Below, in pieces: positions 1 to 8,447 of a stretch of 24,440 nucleotides of DNA. Both the position numbers and the translations under genes were made by a program. The DNA is from a virus: positions 1 to 24,440 of the IMG/VR virus record IMGVR_UViG_3300005935_000135. The stretch is one strand, 5' to 3'. The number at the start of each line of letters is the position of its first letter. Positions within the stretch are counted from its first letter, which is position 1. The notes under the pieces are model-generated. The model was not told the DNA's origin. It worked only from the letters and a program-made list of their open reading frames with translations, and did no database searches.

Positions 1-417
1 AGAAAATCGGTTGAGTGCGCTAAAATATTTGGCGTTTCTGAGGGAGCTATTAGTCAAGCGAGAAAGAAGCTCGGGAGGGCTGTTGCTATTAGAACGGCAA
101 CGAAAGCGGCTCCTGTTGTTATCCAAAAGAATCTGGACACAGTTGAGCAGCTTCAAAAGATTAACAAAAAGGCAAATGAGCTTCTTAATGAGGTTGAAGA
201 CGATCCGGCCATGTCAGTTAAGCTTATGGCTGAAATCAGAGGACAGCTTAAATTACAGCTTGAATTATTTCAGGCACTTTATGACATTCAGGCTGCAGCA
301 GAGTTTCAGAACGAAGTTTTAACGGTTATTGGAGAAGTGGACAAAGATGTTAGGGACCGAATTATATACAAACTTAGCAGCAAGCGAGCATTACGACAGG
401 CTATTTGCGAGCCTTAG
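1..417 (+). CDS. Terminase small subunit (5' end cut by window)
   Basis: Open in frame 1 from the first base to TAG at 415-417, giving 138 visible residues without a start. The visible N-terminus (VECAKIFGVSEGAISQARKK) reads as a helix-turn-helix, the DNA-recognition element of small terminases. It is followed by a helical, charged stretch (about residues 45-120) suited to oligomerisation. Role by family: recognises phage DNA and hands it to the large subunit for packaging. Its 3' end overlaps the large-subunit gene in another frame, the usual TerS-TerL arrangement. Identification rests on the HTH and position rather than strong sequence recognition; an internal ATG at 211 would leave out the HTH and is unlikely to be the true start. 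Confidence 0.72.
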   Translation, partial: RKSVECAKIFGVSEGAISQARKKLGRAVAIRTATKAAPVVIQKNLDTVEQLQKINKKANELLNEVEDDPAMSVKLMAEIRGQLKLQLELFQALYDIQAAAEFQNEVLTVIGEVDKDVRDRIIYKLSSKRALRQAICEP

Positions 418-1963
418 TTTGTTGGGAGACATAACAACTCTTCCCGATGTTGTCCCTTGGGCTGAAGCGTTATTGCTGGATGGCAGGCCGTTCAGCTTAG
501 AAGGCCATGAATATCAAAGAGACATGCTTGAAGAGGAAGCTATAAGACAGGTCTTCCTTAAAGGCGCTCAGGTTGGTGTGACATCAATTATCATGCTTAA
601 AACTCTTTATGGTCTTATTTCAGCCAGGTATTTACAGGGAGCTTTATATCTATTTCCTTCCAGAGATGATGTAAATGACTTTTCAAGTGGCCGGTTTAAT
701 CCCCTTATTAACGACAATGAGGAAATGGCTAAGTATATCAAAAGCACTGATGCTAAAAATATTAAGCGAATTGGCAGGGCCATGCTTTACATGCGTGGTG
801 CGAGAGCAACTTCTAAAATCCATGGGATGAAACGGTCATCTACTGCATTAAAATCGGTGCCGGTTGATAGAGTTGTGTTTGATGAACGTGATGAAATGGC
901 TAACGATATGGTTGACCTTGCACTTGAGCGAATGTCTCACTCTGAAATTAAGGAAGAGGTTCATCTTTCCACTCCGACTATTCCTGATTATGGGGTTGAT
1001 AAGCTATTTCAGGACTCAGATCAAAGACACTGGCTCATAAAGTGTTCAAAGTGCGGTGGGCTTACCTGTCTTGAGACGGAGTTTCCTGATTGTTTGCATG
1101 AATTAAAGAACGGAAAAGTCCTTCGATTGTGTCAGAGATGCAGAAGGGCAGAGATCTTTCCTAAAGACGGTCAGTGGGTCCCGAAGTATCCGGAGAAAGC
1201 TAAGGATCTCGTGGGTTGGAGAATCAGTCAGTTAAACTCCATGCCTGTCGATCCTGCTCAGATACTTAAATTATATCTTGATCCTCCAAATGGAAATATC
1301 AGCGAGGTTTACAACTCAAAACTCGCACAGGCTCATATCGCTGCAGAAAACAGACTGACCTATTCCGAGGTTATTAAGCTATGCGGTATCGAATCGATTC
1401 AAGAAAGCGACAAGGGCCCCTGTTACATGGGTGTAGATGTTGGGAGTCTTATTCACTGTGTTATCGGCAAAAAGCACGACAAGGGCGCTGAGATTGTATA
1501 TGCCGGTGCATTCCCTGAATGGTCGCAACTTAATAGCCTTGTGAAGCGATTTAATGTTGTCCGGGGTGTTATCGATGGACTTCCGGAAACAAGACTTTCA
1601 AGGGAATTTGCAAAAGACAATCATGGAAAAGTCTATTGCTGTTTTTATAATGAACATCAAAAGGGCTCATATGGTTGGAATGAAAAGGAATTGACCGTGA
1701 CTGTAAACAGAACTGAATCTCTTGACGCTTCCCATGAAGAGTTAAGACAAGGCCGGGTTGTGCTGCCCAAAGAGTCTGAAATTATTCAGGAGTTCGCCAC
1801 TCAATGCAGCAATATAGCCAGAGTATTACAGACAGATCCGGAAACTGGCGCTTCAAGATACGTTTATTTAAAGACGGGTCCCGACCATTATCGCCATGCT
1901 GGCAACTATTTCACCATGGCGTTTCAAAGTGGCGGAAACTTATTATTTGCGGGGTTGTTGTGA
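347..1963 (+). CDS. Terminase large subunit (GpA-like packaging ATPase/nuclease)
   Basis: About 538 residues from ATG 347. This is the motor that pumps DNA into the procapsid and cuts it. Numbering from that ATG: a deviant Walker A, KGAQVGVT, near residues 72-79; Walker B, VVFDERDEM, near 176-184; the STPTIPDYG stretch typical of GpA-type terminases near 208; paired CxxC motifs near 233-236 and 262-265 forming a zinc ribbon; and a nuclease-domain start, MGVDVG, near 361-366 with an acidic metal ligand. The frame also has a TTG at 329, but no Shine-Dalgarno precedes it, whereas GGAG at 331-334 lies upstream of ATG 347 (a rather long 12-nt spacer). The gene overlaps the small subunit by about 70 bases. 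Family call is firm; the exact start is less so. Confidence 0.92.
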   Translation: MLGTELYTNLAASEHYDRLFASLSLLGDITTLPDVVPWAEALLLDGRPFSLEGHEYQRDMLEEEAIRQVFLKGAQVGVTSIIMLKTLYGLISARYLQGALYLFPSRDDVNDFSSGRFNPLINDNEEMAKYIKSTDAKNIKRIGRAMLYMRGARATSKIHGMKRSSTALKSVPVDRVVFDERDEMANDMVDLALERMSHSEIKEEVHLSTPTIPDYGVDKLFQDSDQRHWLIKCSKCGGLTCLETEFPDCLHELKNGKVLRLCQRCRRAEIFPKDGQWVPKYPEKAKDLVGWRISQLNSMPVDPAQILKLYLDPPNGNISEVYNSKLAQAHIAAENRLTYSEVIKLCGIESIQESDKGPCYMGVDVGSLIHCVIGKKHDKGAEIVYAGAFPEWSQLNSLVKRFNVVRGVIDGLPETRLSREFAKDNHGKVYCCFYNEHQKGSYGWNEKELTVTVNRTESLDASHEELRQGRVVLPKESEIIQEFATQCSNIARVLQTDPETGASRYVYLKTGPDHYRHAGNYFTMAFQSGGNLLFAGLL

Positions 1964-2005
1964 AAATAACTGAAAGAGAGCGAGACTGGAGCGGAACCAT
2001 ACAGG

Positions 2006-2629
2006 ATGACTGAAGACATAAAACAAGAAGTGTCACACGTAGCCGAGGCATCAGCAGGCGGTTTCATTGTTCATTACAAAAGACCTCCCACTGAGCCAAA
2101 GTCGTTAAAGATAGCGATAAACGGTGTCAGATCATCAGCTGTGTTCCCTTCGCCTTCAATCCCGGGATATTATCTATTTATGGGAGAAAAGTTTGAAAGA
2201 AACAAAGTTAACAAGAATCCTCTTGTGTTTTTAGCAGAAGGGGAATACCATGGGTACGCAGAATTACTCGAGAAGTTTGCTGACGATGCGATCAGATTAA
2301 GGTGCAGGATGATATACTGTCAACCAGAAGAAGGATTCTTGTACGAATTAAAGAAGCGCATACCTACCTTGTACGCGCCTCAGCATCTTCCTTTTGGGGA
2401 TGACGAGAAGTATGGAAAAATACTTGTTCATCAATGGCTGAAGGATGAAAGCCTGGACATTCCAAAAGACACTGTTTTGACTCAGCATTTAACAAAATCA
2501 ACCGAAGAGACATTACCGCCAGGATTTCAAGCGTTAAGGCAAATAGTAGGTGGTTTTTTGACTGACAGTACTATAGGGAAACATAGCGGCCCGAGGAAGA
2601 TTGAGGTCGCTGACCATCATTGGGGGTAG
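2006..2629 (+). CDS. Unrecognised protein next to terminase
   Basis: 207 residues, no signal peptide or membrane segment, mixed alpha/beta-looking and soluble. I do not recognise the family. The start is weakly marked: AGGATG abuts the ATG, and a GGAG-like stretch sits about 14 bases upstream. A 17-codon GTG-initiated frame (1960-2013) overlaps the start and may couple translation to the terminase. Residues 60-110 contain an acidic FLAEGEYHGYAELLEKFADD stretch followed by a predicted strand (RCRMIYC), which could be an alpha/beta fold. Position between TerL and a terminator suggests a packaging or nuclease-accessory role, but that is inference from location only. Confidence 0.7.
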   Translation: MTEDIKQEVSHVAEASAGGFIVHYKRPPTEPKSLKIAINGVRSSAVFPSPSIPGYYLFMGEKFERNKVNKNPLVFLAEGEYHGYAELLEKFADDAIRLRCRMIYCQPEEGFLYELKKRIPTLYAPQHLPFGDDEKYGKILVHQWLKDESLDIPKDTVLTQHLTKSTEETLPPGFQALRQIVGGFLTDSTIGKHSGPRKIEVADHHWG

Positions 2630-2632
2630 GTT

Positions 2633-2836
2633 ATGGACAGAACTGCTACAGAAATGGCGATAAGACAAGAAGGCTCAGAAGAATGTTGGGGCAAATCTGT
2701 GGTGGAAATATATAGAGAAAGGGAAATAGCGCACAATCAATTCATGAAAAAAATATTTGATAATTTGAAATTTACAATCGGTCCTCATATTGAAATAAAA
2801 AGTGAAATGAAGGAGCTAAACCTATTAAATAACTAA
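2633..2836 (+). CDS. Small unrecognised protein
   Basis: 67 residues, charged, no signal peptide or TM segment. ATG 2633 lies three bases after the preceding stop and is preceded by GGGGGTAGGTT, a usable purine-rich ribosome site that overlaps the end of the upstream gene, so translation is probably coupled. The middle (EREIAHNQFMKKIFDNLKF) looks helical. It is the last gene before a strong terminator, so it closes the terminase transcription unit. No function can be assigned. Confidence 0.55.
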   Translation: MDRTATEMAIRQEGSEECWGKSVVEIYREREIAHNQFMKKIFDNLKFTIGPHIEIKSEMKELNLLNN

Positions 2837-2884
2837 CAACTCGGGCAGTCCGACAGTTCGCTACTTTGAAGACCAAATAATTAA

Positions 2885-2920
2885 GGCGGTATGGGGCCAT
2901 ACACTCATGCCGCCTTTTTT
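2885..2920 (+). terminator. Rho-independent terminator after terminase genes
   Basis: A 9-bp stem (GGCGGTATG at 2885-2893 with CATGCCGCC at 2906-2914, one T-G wobble) with a 12-base loop is followed by six T at 2915-2920. It separates the terminase unit from the block of exported-protein genes. An ATG inside the loop (2891) is in frame with the next gene but lies within this structure and is not a credible start. Confidence 0.87.
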
Positions 2921-2944
2921 ATTGCCCGACACAGGAGAGAGAAA

Positions 2945-3325
2945 ATGAAACTATCTATTGCAATACTTCTAATTTTCAGCGTTCTTTGTGGAATTGCTGA
3001 CGCGGCTGACGAAACCTGCACCACGGGGAATACAACAGGATCGGCTTCAGGGTTGCTCTTTACCGGTGGAGGATATCTAAGGGCTATTCAGCTTACACCG
3101 GACACAAATGACGTTATCTTGACGTTGTATGATAGCAAAACTGCGGCTTCCGGCAGGGTTGTTGGATATTGGTCAACTGCCGGGTCTGCGAGTCCATTAA
3201 CGTCCGGAAGAACATACGACGATGTTTTGTTCAAAACAGGACTTTATTATTCGATTACCCAAACCGGAGCTACGTTTTCGGTAGAATATGGGACATCGAC
3301 TGGAAGGTGTGGGGCTGGTTACTGA
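2945..3325 (+). CDS. Small exported phage protein
   Basis: 126 residues. Start at ATG 2945 is set by AGGAG at 2932-2936 and by a signal peptide beginning right there: MKLSIAILLIFSVLCGIADA, then ADE, with an A-D-A cleavage site. The mature part is a short beta-rich domain of about 105 residues with only two cysteines, near its two ends (ETCTT and GRCG), which could form one disulfide after export. First gene after the terminator and first of a run of seven signal-peptide genes. The stop overlaps the next ATG (TGATG). Family not recognised; probably a small virion exterior or fibre-associated protein by neighbourhood. Confidence 0.75.
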   Translation: MKLSIAILLIFSVLCGIADAADETCTTGNTTGSASGLLFTGGGYLRAIQLTPDTNDVILTLYDSKTAASGRVVGYWSTAGSASPLTSGRTYDDVLFKTGLYYSITQTGATFSVEYGTSTGRCGAGY

Positions 3326-3522
3326 TGAAAAAAATACTTATTATCACACTTACAATATTATTGTTCGCCGGTTCTGCTTACGGTTCTTTTTGGTTTTACA
3401 GGGATCAGGGCTCACCGGAAGCAGTTGGTGGAGGCGCTGGTGGACCTTCAGCCGATGCCGTACTATTGGAGTCAGGCGACTTTTTACTGCTTGAATCAGG
3501 CGATTATCTATTATTGGAGTAA
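3325..3522 (+). CDS. Small exported protein with tandem LLLESGD motif
   Basis: 65 residues from ATG 3325, which overlaps the preceding TGA and has only a weak ribosome site, so it is probably translated by coupling. Signal peptide MKKILIITLTILLFAGSAYG, then a short aromatic stretch (SFWFYRDQ), a glycine-rich linker (VGGGAGG), and a C-terminus made of three near-identical units, LLESGD-F, LLLESGD-Y, LLLE. LLLE-x-G type repeats occur in small proteins beside phage tail-fibre genes (from memory); their role is not established. Sits directly before the tailspike, so it may be a spike-associated protein. Confidence 0.7.
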   Translation: MKKILIITLTILLFAGSAYGSFWFYRDQGSPEAVGGGAGGPSADAVLLESGDFLLLESGDYLLLE

Positions 3523-3525
3523 GTT

Positions 3526-6500
3526 ATGAAACATTTATTGAGAATATTATTTATTTTGTTCTTGACCTTTGGAATAGCGCAGGGCGCTGACCAGAAAGTC
3601 TCCGAACTTCCGGCTCCGTCAGGCGGGGTTGCCGGTGATGATAAATTCTACATGGTGGATGACTCCGGCTCTGTTTCTGTCGGCGATACGCTCACTAACG
3701 TATGGACTTACTTCGGCTCGCTCTTGACCGCTTCCGACGTTCCTATAGTAGATGCTGGAGGGTATTTTGAAGGTGGCGAGGTAGAGGCCGCACTTCAGAA
3801 AAATGGATTTCTTTTAACGGATATAACTGATGATGTTGCTTTGAATAGATTTACAGTATCAAGCGCTGTGTCGGGTGGAGTTTGGACAGTTACAATAACT
3901 CAAGACGATGGGCTTGATCTTGCGTTTAATATAGACAAAGTACATTTAAAAAACGATGACGACACTATGTCTGTTATCGCTACATCATTTGCCGGAACAG
4001 ATGCTAGCCCCAACACCGTTTATGTTTATGTAAGAAATGTCACTGGAACGGCAACATTAACAGCTTCGAATACAAGTCCAGAAGGAGTATTAGAACATGT
4101 GGATGTTGCAAATTATAAAGCTGGTGCTGTTTCCGCTTCCTCTTTGACTCTGTATGGCGGGTTTACTACCGCAATGACAAGTTATGAAGTGGTTCATCAT
4201 ACCTATCATAGATTTTGGACAGATGGTTCAGCATACTATTCAGGAATGGATATCACAGCAGTCCAAGCCAATGTTACGATAGCCACTGGATCTCTAAATA
4301 CAATTTTTGACACAATTACCACAACTCAAAAGGTTGTTGGAACTGATGGATTGTTTCACATTTTAAATGCTGGGACATATAGCACATTAACCGATTTTGC
4401 TTTTACCCATTATTCAACTGGAGAAGCGATATCGGCTAATAAATTTTATAATGTAGTTCTTGGAGTAGTTGAAGAAGATACAACAAGAATTATGGCCTTA
4501 GTTCAGAAGGCTGATACAATCCCAGGCGGAAAGGAGTATAAGAATTCAAAAGAAGCAACAGAGGATAAATATGGAACTCTGGTTTTAGCTCCATCGGATA
4601 CATTATTGAAAGGTATTTTTATACCGGTTTGTAGGATTATTATTAAAAATGATGTGAATGATTATCTACAAGAAATTCCGGAAACAGGCACGGGTCTTTA
4701 TGCGATTGATTTACGTGGGTCAAAAGGCGGAGGCGGCAGTGTCGCAACTGCGAGCAATACTAATGCAGGAACAGCGAACAACGATTCTTTATATTGGAAT
4801 AATACTTCTGGTGAGTATGATTATAAAACCCCAACTGAAGCAAGGGTGATACTTAATGTTGCGGATGGTGCAGAGGCAAATGTCGTATACACCGGCACAG
4901 CAAACGAAATAGATTTAACAGGTACGGCTTTCGGGATTGTCAGCAATCCGATAATTCCTGGCAATGAAAAGATGCAGCTGCCTGCTGGAACCACAGGGAC
5001 AAGACCCGGAAGTCCTTCGTACGGGGATATGAGATTCAACAGTTCAACAGACCAACTTGAGTTTTATCTGGCCGCATGGGCTCAGGTAGTAGACAGTGCA
5101 GATATTGGTGTGAGTGTTGAAGCTGCCGATGCAGCGATAGTAAAATCAGACGAAGAAGAAACTATATCAGTTTCTTGGACATTTGCTGATAATGTAGTTA
5201 TGCTACTTTCGGACGTTGATGCTTCTGAAGCGGATCAAGGTGCAGCCGGTAATGGTCAAACAGTAAACGCTCTGATAGATGCTGCTGCTGGTAATCCTTT
5301 GACGCTTCGTTTTAAACACACTGATCAAGATGCTCAGACAGTTTATACATTTGACACTGATGAAACTATACCGTCCACAGTTAGCATGGTAATTGAAAAT
5401 GGGGCTGCGCTTACTGGTAACACAGGTGATGAAACTTTAACTGTTTATGGAAGTATTCAAGCCGGTTTGCATAAATGGATACAGGGAACAGCTCTCACAA
5501 TCGCAGGTAGTCCAAGAGAAAAAATTGTTTATCCTGAATGGTGGGGTGCTAACGGCGATGGCACTGGTGATGACACAGCGGAAGTTCAATATGCCATAGA
5601 CACCGCTGTGACTATTGCGTCAGGTACGTTTTTAGATGTTGGAGATATTGGGTGTGAGGTCAGGTTAAATGGTCAATATAATATAACTTCAACAGTTAAA
5701 ATGATTAATGCAGATGGCGTTGGACTTGTAGGTACTGTTGGTCGTGGAGCGCAGTTATCTTCCAGTACTGCTGACATTGTACTTCTACAGCTTGGTGATA
5801 ATAGGTATAAACTAACAGTTGTTGATTATTCAACGATTGGTGTAGCTGATACAATTACAATAGATGGATCAGGGATTACCGATACAACTCTTGAAGAAGG
5901 AGATACATGGGATGCAGAAACAAGTAATGATGTTACTGCCACAAATATTGCAGCAGCTATAGATGCTGTTTCTGGTATTTCAGCTTCGGCAGTTGCAGCG
6001 GTTGTCACGGTGACTCCTGATACTGGATCGGTGATTAATGAGTTTTGGACTATTTCTGAAACATCGGAATTGGTATTAGCATCAAATGAACGAACTTATT
6101 TTGTACATATTGAAAATATTATCTTTGCTGCCGGTGGAGCAATAGATGAAAGCACAACAACAAAGGCTATAGAAGCGCACGATGCTATTTTTACAACTAT
6201 TAGAGATTGTAAATTTAACAATTGGGCGTATGCCATTGACGGTTACAGGTTTAATACAAGCACAATAGACAACTGCCTTTTTACTCAATGGAGCCGAGCG
6301 AACACTCCTGCCCCTGCTGCAATCGCTTTATCTGGACGCGCTACAGATGGTTTCACTTCAGGTGGAAACCACATAACTAATTGCGAGTTTAGGGGTTCGG
6401 GGGCAACACAAGATCATGTATGGTCTAATATTTTTGTTATAAGGTCTGTTGATGGTTTATATATACAGAATTGTCATCTGTATAAATATGCTTTTGGTAT

Positions 6501-7437
6501 TAATTTTACACCCGATGGCACAAATAGAGGTAATTTTATTACCGATGTAATGGTTGATAATTGCTATTTTGATGAACCTGAGAATAACTGCGTTATTATA
6601 GGCGGAACGGTAGCTGCCTCTGGTAGCGGTGTAGGTAAGGCAGGTGTTTATCAAAACATTAAATTTGCTAATTGTTATTTAAGGGGCATGCTGGCCTCCG
6701 ATGGTGGACTTACATTTGCAGATTATTTAGTTTATATAGCCATTACCGCTGCTCAGATTGTTCCAAGTAATATTTCATTTCATGGTGGTACAATGCGTCA
6801 AGCAGGAATAACCGCCATTCGAGTTGACGGTACGGCCCAATCTAAAGTTGATATAGCAAACTTTCAAGTGAAAGATGTCCACTTTGAAGATAATGCATAT
6901 GATGGGGCGCAAACTCAATCAGCTATTATGTGGAATGATGGCGACAGCATAATGGTTGATGGTTGTTCTTTTGGCCCAGATGAGAATGCCTCAACACGAT
7001 TAATAACTGTTACTGCTACAGATAATGGTGGGTACATTGGACCTATGGATTTCTCAGAGTCTAATTATACTGGAACCACACCTGTTGTTGCTGATTTTAT
7101 GTACTATGAAGGGCCATTGGCAAGTGGTGAGTGGAATATAGCTAATGAGGGTTTTGCAAGTTATGCTTTAGGTGAAGGTTCATATTTAATTTCTGTTATG
7201 GCTAAGAGTAGTGTAGAGCGTGGCGGTCAGATAATGGCTGAGACGGCAGGAACAAATACTATCTCAATCGTAGGTGGAGGTTCTGATTTTGAAGTTTTGA
7301 CGGTGGCGTTAAATGGAACAACTGGAAATGGCGGCAAAGTAACAGCTTCGGTAGACGCTGATGGCGTGTTTTATCTTGAGAACCAGATAGGTGGGACACT
7401 TGCTTTTGCATTTAAGGTTTTGCATCAGATTAAATAA
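3526..7437 (+). CDS. Tailspike with pectate-lyase-type beta-helix and N-terminal signal peptide
   Basis: 1303 residues; ATG 3526 has GGAG seven bases upstream. Order of parts: Sec-type signal peptide (MKHLLRILFILFLTFGIAQG, cut before ADQ); a short K-V-S-E-L-P-A-P-S-G-G segment like the N-terminal anchor of many tail fibres; about 600 residues of fibre-like beta domains, including a GTTGTRPGSPSYGDMRFN module; then PEWWGANGDGTGDDTAE near residue 671, the signature opening of pectate-lyase-3 parallel beta-helices; an inserted small beta domain near 776-832; and a long beta-helix with repeated N-C-x-F rungs (about 880-1150). Such spikes bind and often cleave host surface polysaccharide; enzymatic activity is not shown by sequence alone. 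DNA composition changes sharply after about 3800 (see findings). Confidence 0.88.
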   Translation: MKHLLRILFILFLTFGIAQGADQKVSELPAPSGGVAGDDKFYMVDDSGSVSVGDTLTNVWTYFGSLLTASDVPIVDAGGYFEGGEVEAALQKNGFLLTDITDDVALNRFTVSSAVSGGVWTVTITQDDGLDLAFNIDKVHLKNDDDTMSVIATSFAGTDASPNTVYVYVRNVTGTATLTASNTSPEGVLEHVDVANYKAGAVSASSLTLYGGFTTAMTSYEVVHHTYHRFWTDGSAYYSGMDITAVQANVTIATGSLNTIFDTITTTQKVVGTDGLFHILNAGTYSTLTDFAFTHYSTGEAISANKFYNVVLGVVEEDTTRIMALVQKADTIPGGKEYKNSKEATEDKYGTLVLAPSDTLLKGIFIPVCRIIIKNDVNDYLQEIPETGTGLYAIDLRGSKGGGGSVATASNTNAGTANNDSLYWNNTSGEYDYKTPTEARVILNVADGAEANVVYTGTANEIDLTGTAFGIVSNPIIPGNEKMQLPAGTTGTRPGSPSYGDMRFNSSTDQLEFYLAAWAQVVDSADIGVSVEAADAAIVKSDEEETISVSWTFADNVVMLLSDVDASEADQGAAGNGQTVNALIDAAAGNPLTLRFKHTDQDAQTVYTFDTDETIPSTVSMVIENGAALTGNTGDETLTVYGSIQAGLHKWIQGTALTIAGSPREKIVYPEWWGANGDGTGDDTAEVQYAIDTAVTIASGTFLDVGDIGCEVRLNGQYNITSTVKMINADGVGLVGTVGRGAQLSSSTADIVLLQLGDNRYKLTVVDYSTIGVADTITIDGSGITDTTLEEGDTWDAETSNDVTATNIAAAIDAVSGISASAVAAVVTVTPDTGSVINEFWTISETSELVLASNERTYFVHIENIIFAAGGAIDESTTTKAIEAHDAIFTTIRDCKFNNWAYAIDGYRFNTSTIDNCLFTQWSRANTPAPAAIALSGRATDGFTSGGNHITNCEFRGSGATQDHVWSNIFVIRSVDGLYIQNCHLYKYAFGINFTPDGTNRGNFITDVMVDNCYFDEPENNCVIIGGTVAASGSGVGKAGVYQNIKFANCYLRGMLASDGGLTFADYLVYIAITAAQIVPSNISFHGGTMRQAGITAIRVDGTAQSKVDIANFQVKDVHFEDNAYDGAQTQSAIMWNDGDSIMVDGCSFGPDENASTRLITVTATDNGGYIGPMDFSESNYTGTTPVVADFMYYEGPLASGEWNIANEGFASYALGEGSYLISVMAKSSVERGGQIMAETAGTNTISIVGGGSDFEVLTVALNGTTGNGGKVTASVDADGVFYLENQIGGTLAFAFKVLHQIK

Positions 7438-7460
7438 GGAGCATAGACCGGAGTGATAAA

Positions 7461-8447
7461 ATGAAAAATATGAAACGAATAACAGCTTTCCTTAAAAATC
7501 CAACGATCAAGGCCCAAACGACAGTCTGGTTCGTGTTTTTATTTATTAGTGTCTCGACTGTATGGGCTGCTGATAGTAAAGTGTCGGATCTATCGGCTCC
7601 GGCCGGTGGGCCTGCACCTGGAGACAAAGCATATATCATAGACGTTTCTACCGGCCTGTCAACGGCGGATACTTATGCAAACATACTTGGAGTGGGAACC
7701 GACCTGGAAGCTGGAGGCGCTTTGAGTGCAAGCACAGTGGCCGACAATGAGCTTGATTATGGTAATATAACATTCAGTCTTTTCACGGCTCCGATTAATA
7801 ATTTGGACAATCCGACCGGAGCCATGAATTACAACATGGGAACGTATGGACACGCTTGGACACTTGGCACTGCTGGATTTATTAGTTTTCGTAAGGATGG
7901 TACGGATAGGATAGACATTACGAATGATTCGGGTGATCCAACAATCAGCTTTCACGGTACGGGCAAGGCTGAGTTCGGACAGATAACCTCTACTGATGAC
8001 TTTATTCATGTCGTAGGCGCAGGAGATGAAATAGCTGAAGAGTATCTCGTAGGTGGGCCGCTTCATAAGTCTTGGTCATTTGATCCGGTAGCGGTTTGCG
8101 CCGGAGATGTTGATGCTCTATTGCTTATGACTGTAGGGGACAATGCCCCTAATGGTATAAGGATTGTTGAGTGGTCAGTATCTTTTTCACAAGACCCTGG
8201 TACTGAATTCGGTACAGTCCATGTGCTGTTAAAAAGAGCAACAGCGTTTATTGGGCAAGGTTCTGCTGCAACAATGGGTGACCTCGAAACTACAAGTGGA
8301 GTGTCCGGAGAAGACACATATACAAATATTAACACTGATGGAAGCGTGGTGGCAAATGGACAAGTTATCTTCCTCGACTTTGATACAGCCTATACAGCGA
8401 CAGGGGAACAAGTTATCTTTGAAATGTGGTATTATGCGGTTGATTAA
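7461..8447 (+). CDS. Exported tail-fibre-like protein
   Basis: 328 residues; ATG 7461 with GGAG at about 7450. The N-terminus is longer than in its neighbours: about 16 basic or polar residues, a hydrophobic core (VWFVFLFISVSTVWA), then AADSKVSDLSAPAGG. This is clearly the same anchor segment as in the upstream spike (ADQKVSELPAPSGG). After it come fibre-like beta segments (NLDNPTGAMNYNMGTYGHAW; SFRKDGTDRIDI) and a C-terminal beta-sandwich-like domain (about 205-328). The next gene starts inside its 3' end. Likely a second receptor-binding or spike-base protein sharing the same virion attachment site. Confidence 0.8.
   Translation: MKNMKRITAFLKNPTIKAQTTVWFVFLFISVSTVWAADSKVSDLSAPAGGPAPGDKAYIIDVSTGLSTADTYANILGVGTDLEAGGALSASTVADNELDYGNITFSLFTAPINNLDNPTGAMNYNMGTYGHAWTLGTAGFISFRKDGTDRIDITNDSGDPTISFHGTGKAEFGQITSTDDFIHVVGAGDEIAEEYLVGGPLHKSWSFDPVAVCAGDVDALLLMTVGDNAPNGIRIVEWSVSFSQDPGTEFGTVHVLLKRATAFIGQGSAATMGDLETTSGVSGEDTYTNINTDGSVVANGQVIFLDFDTAYTATGEQVIFEMWYYAVD

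Noticed and set aside
2837-2884. Possible sigma-70 promoter before the exported-gene block
   Set aside because: TTGAAG and an AATAAT-like stretch are present near 2870 but are too close together for a -35/-10 pair.
2891-2944. Upstream start at ATG 2891 for the exported protein
   Set aside because: It falls in the loop of the terminator and would bury the signal peptide; ATG 2945 has a good ribosome site.
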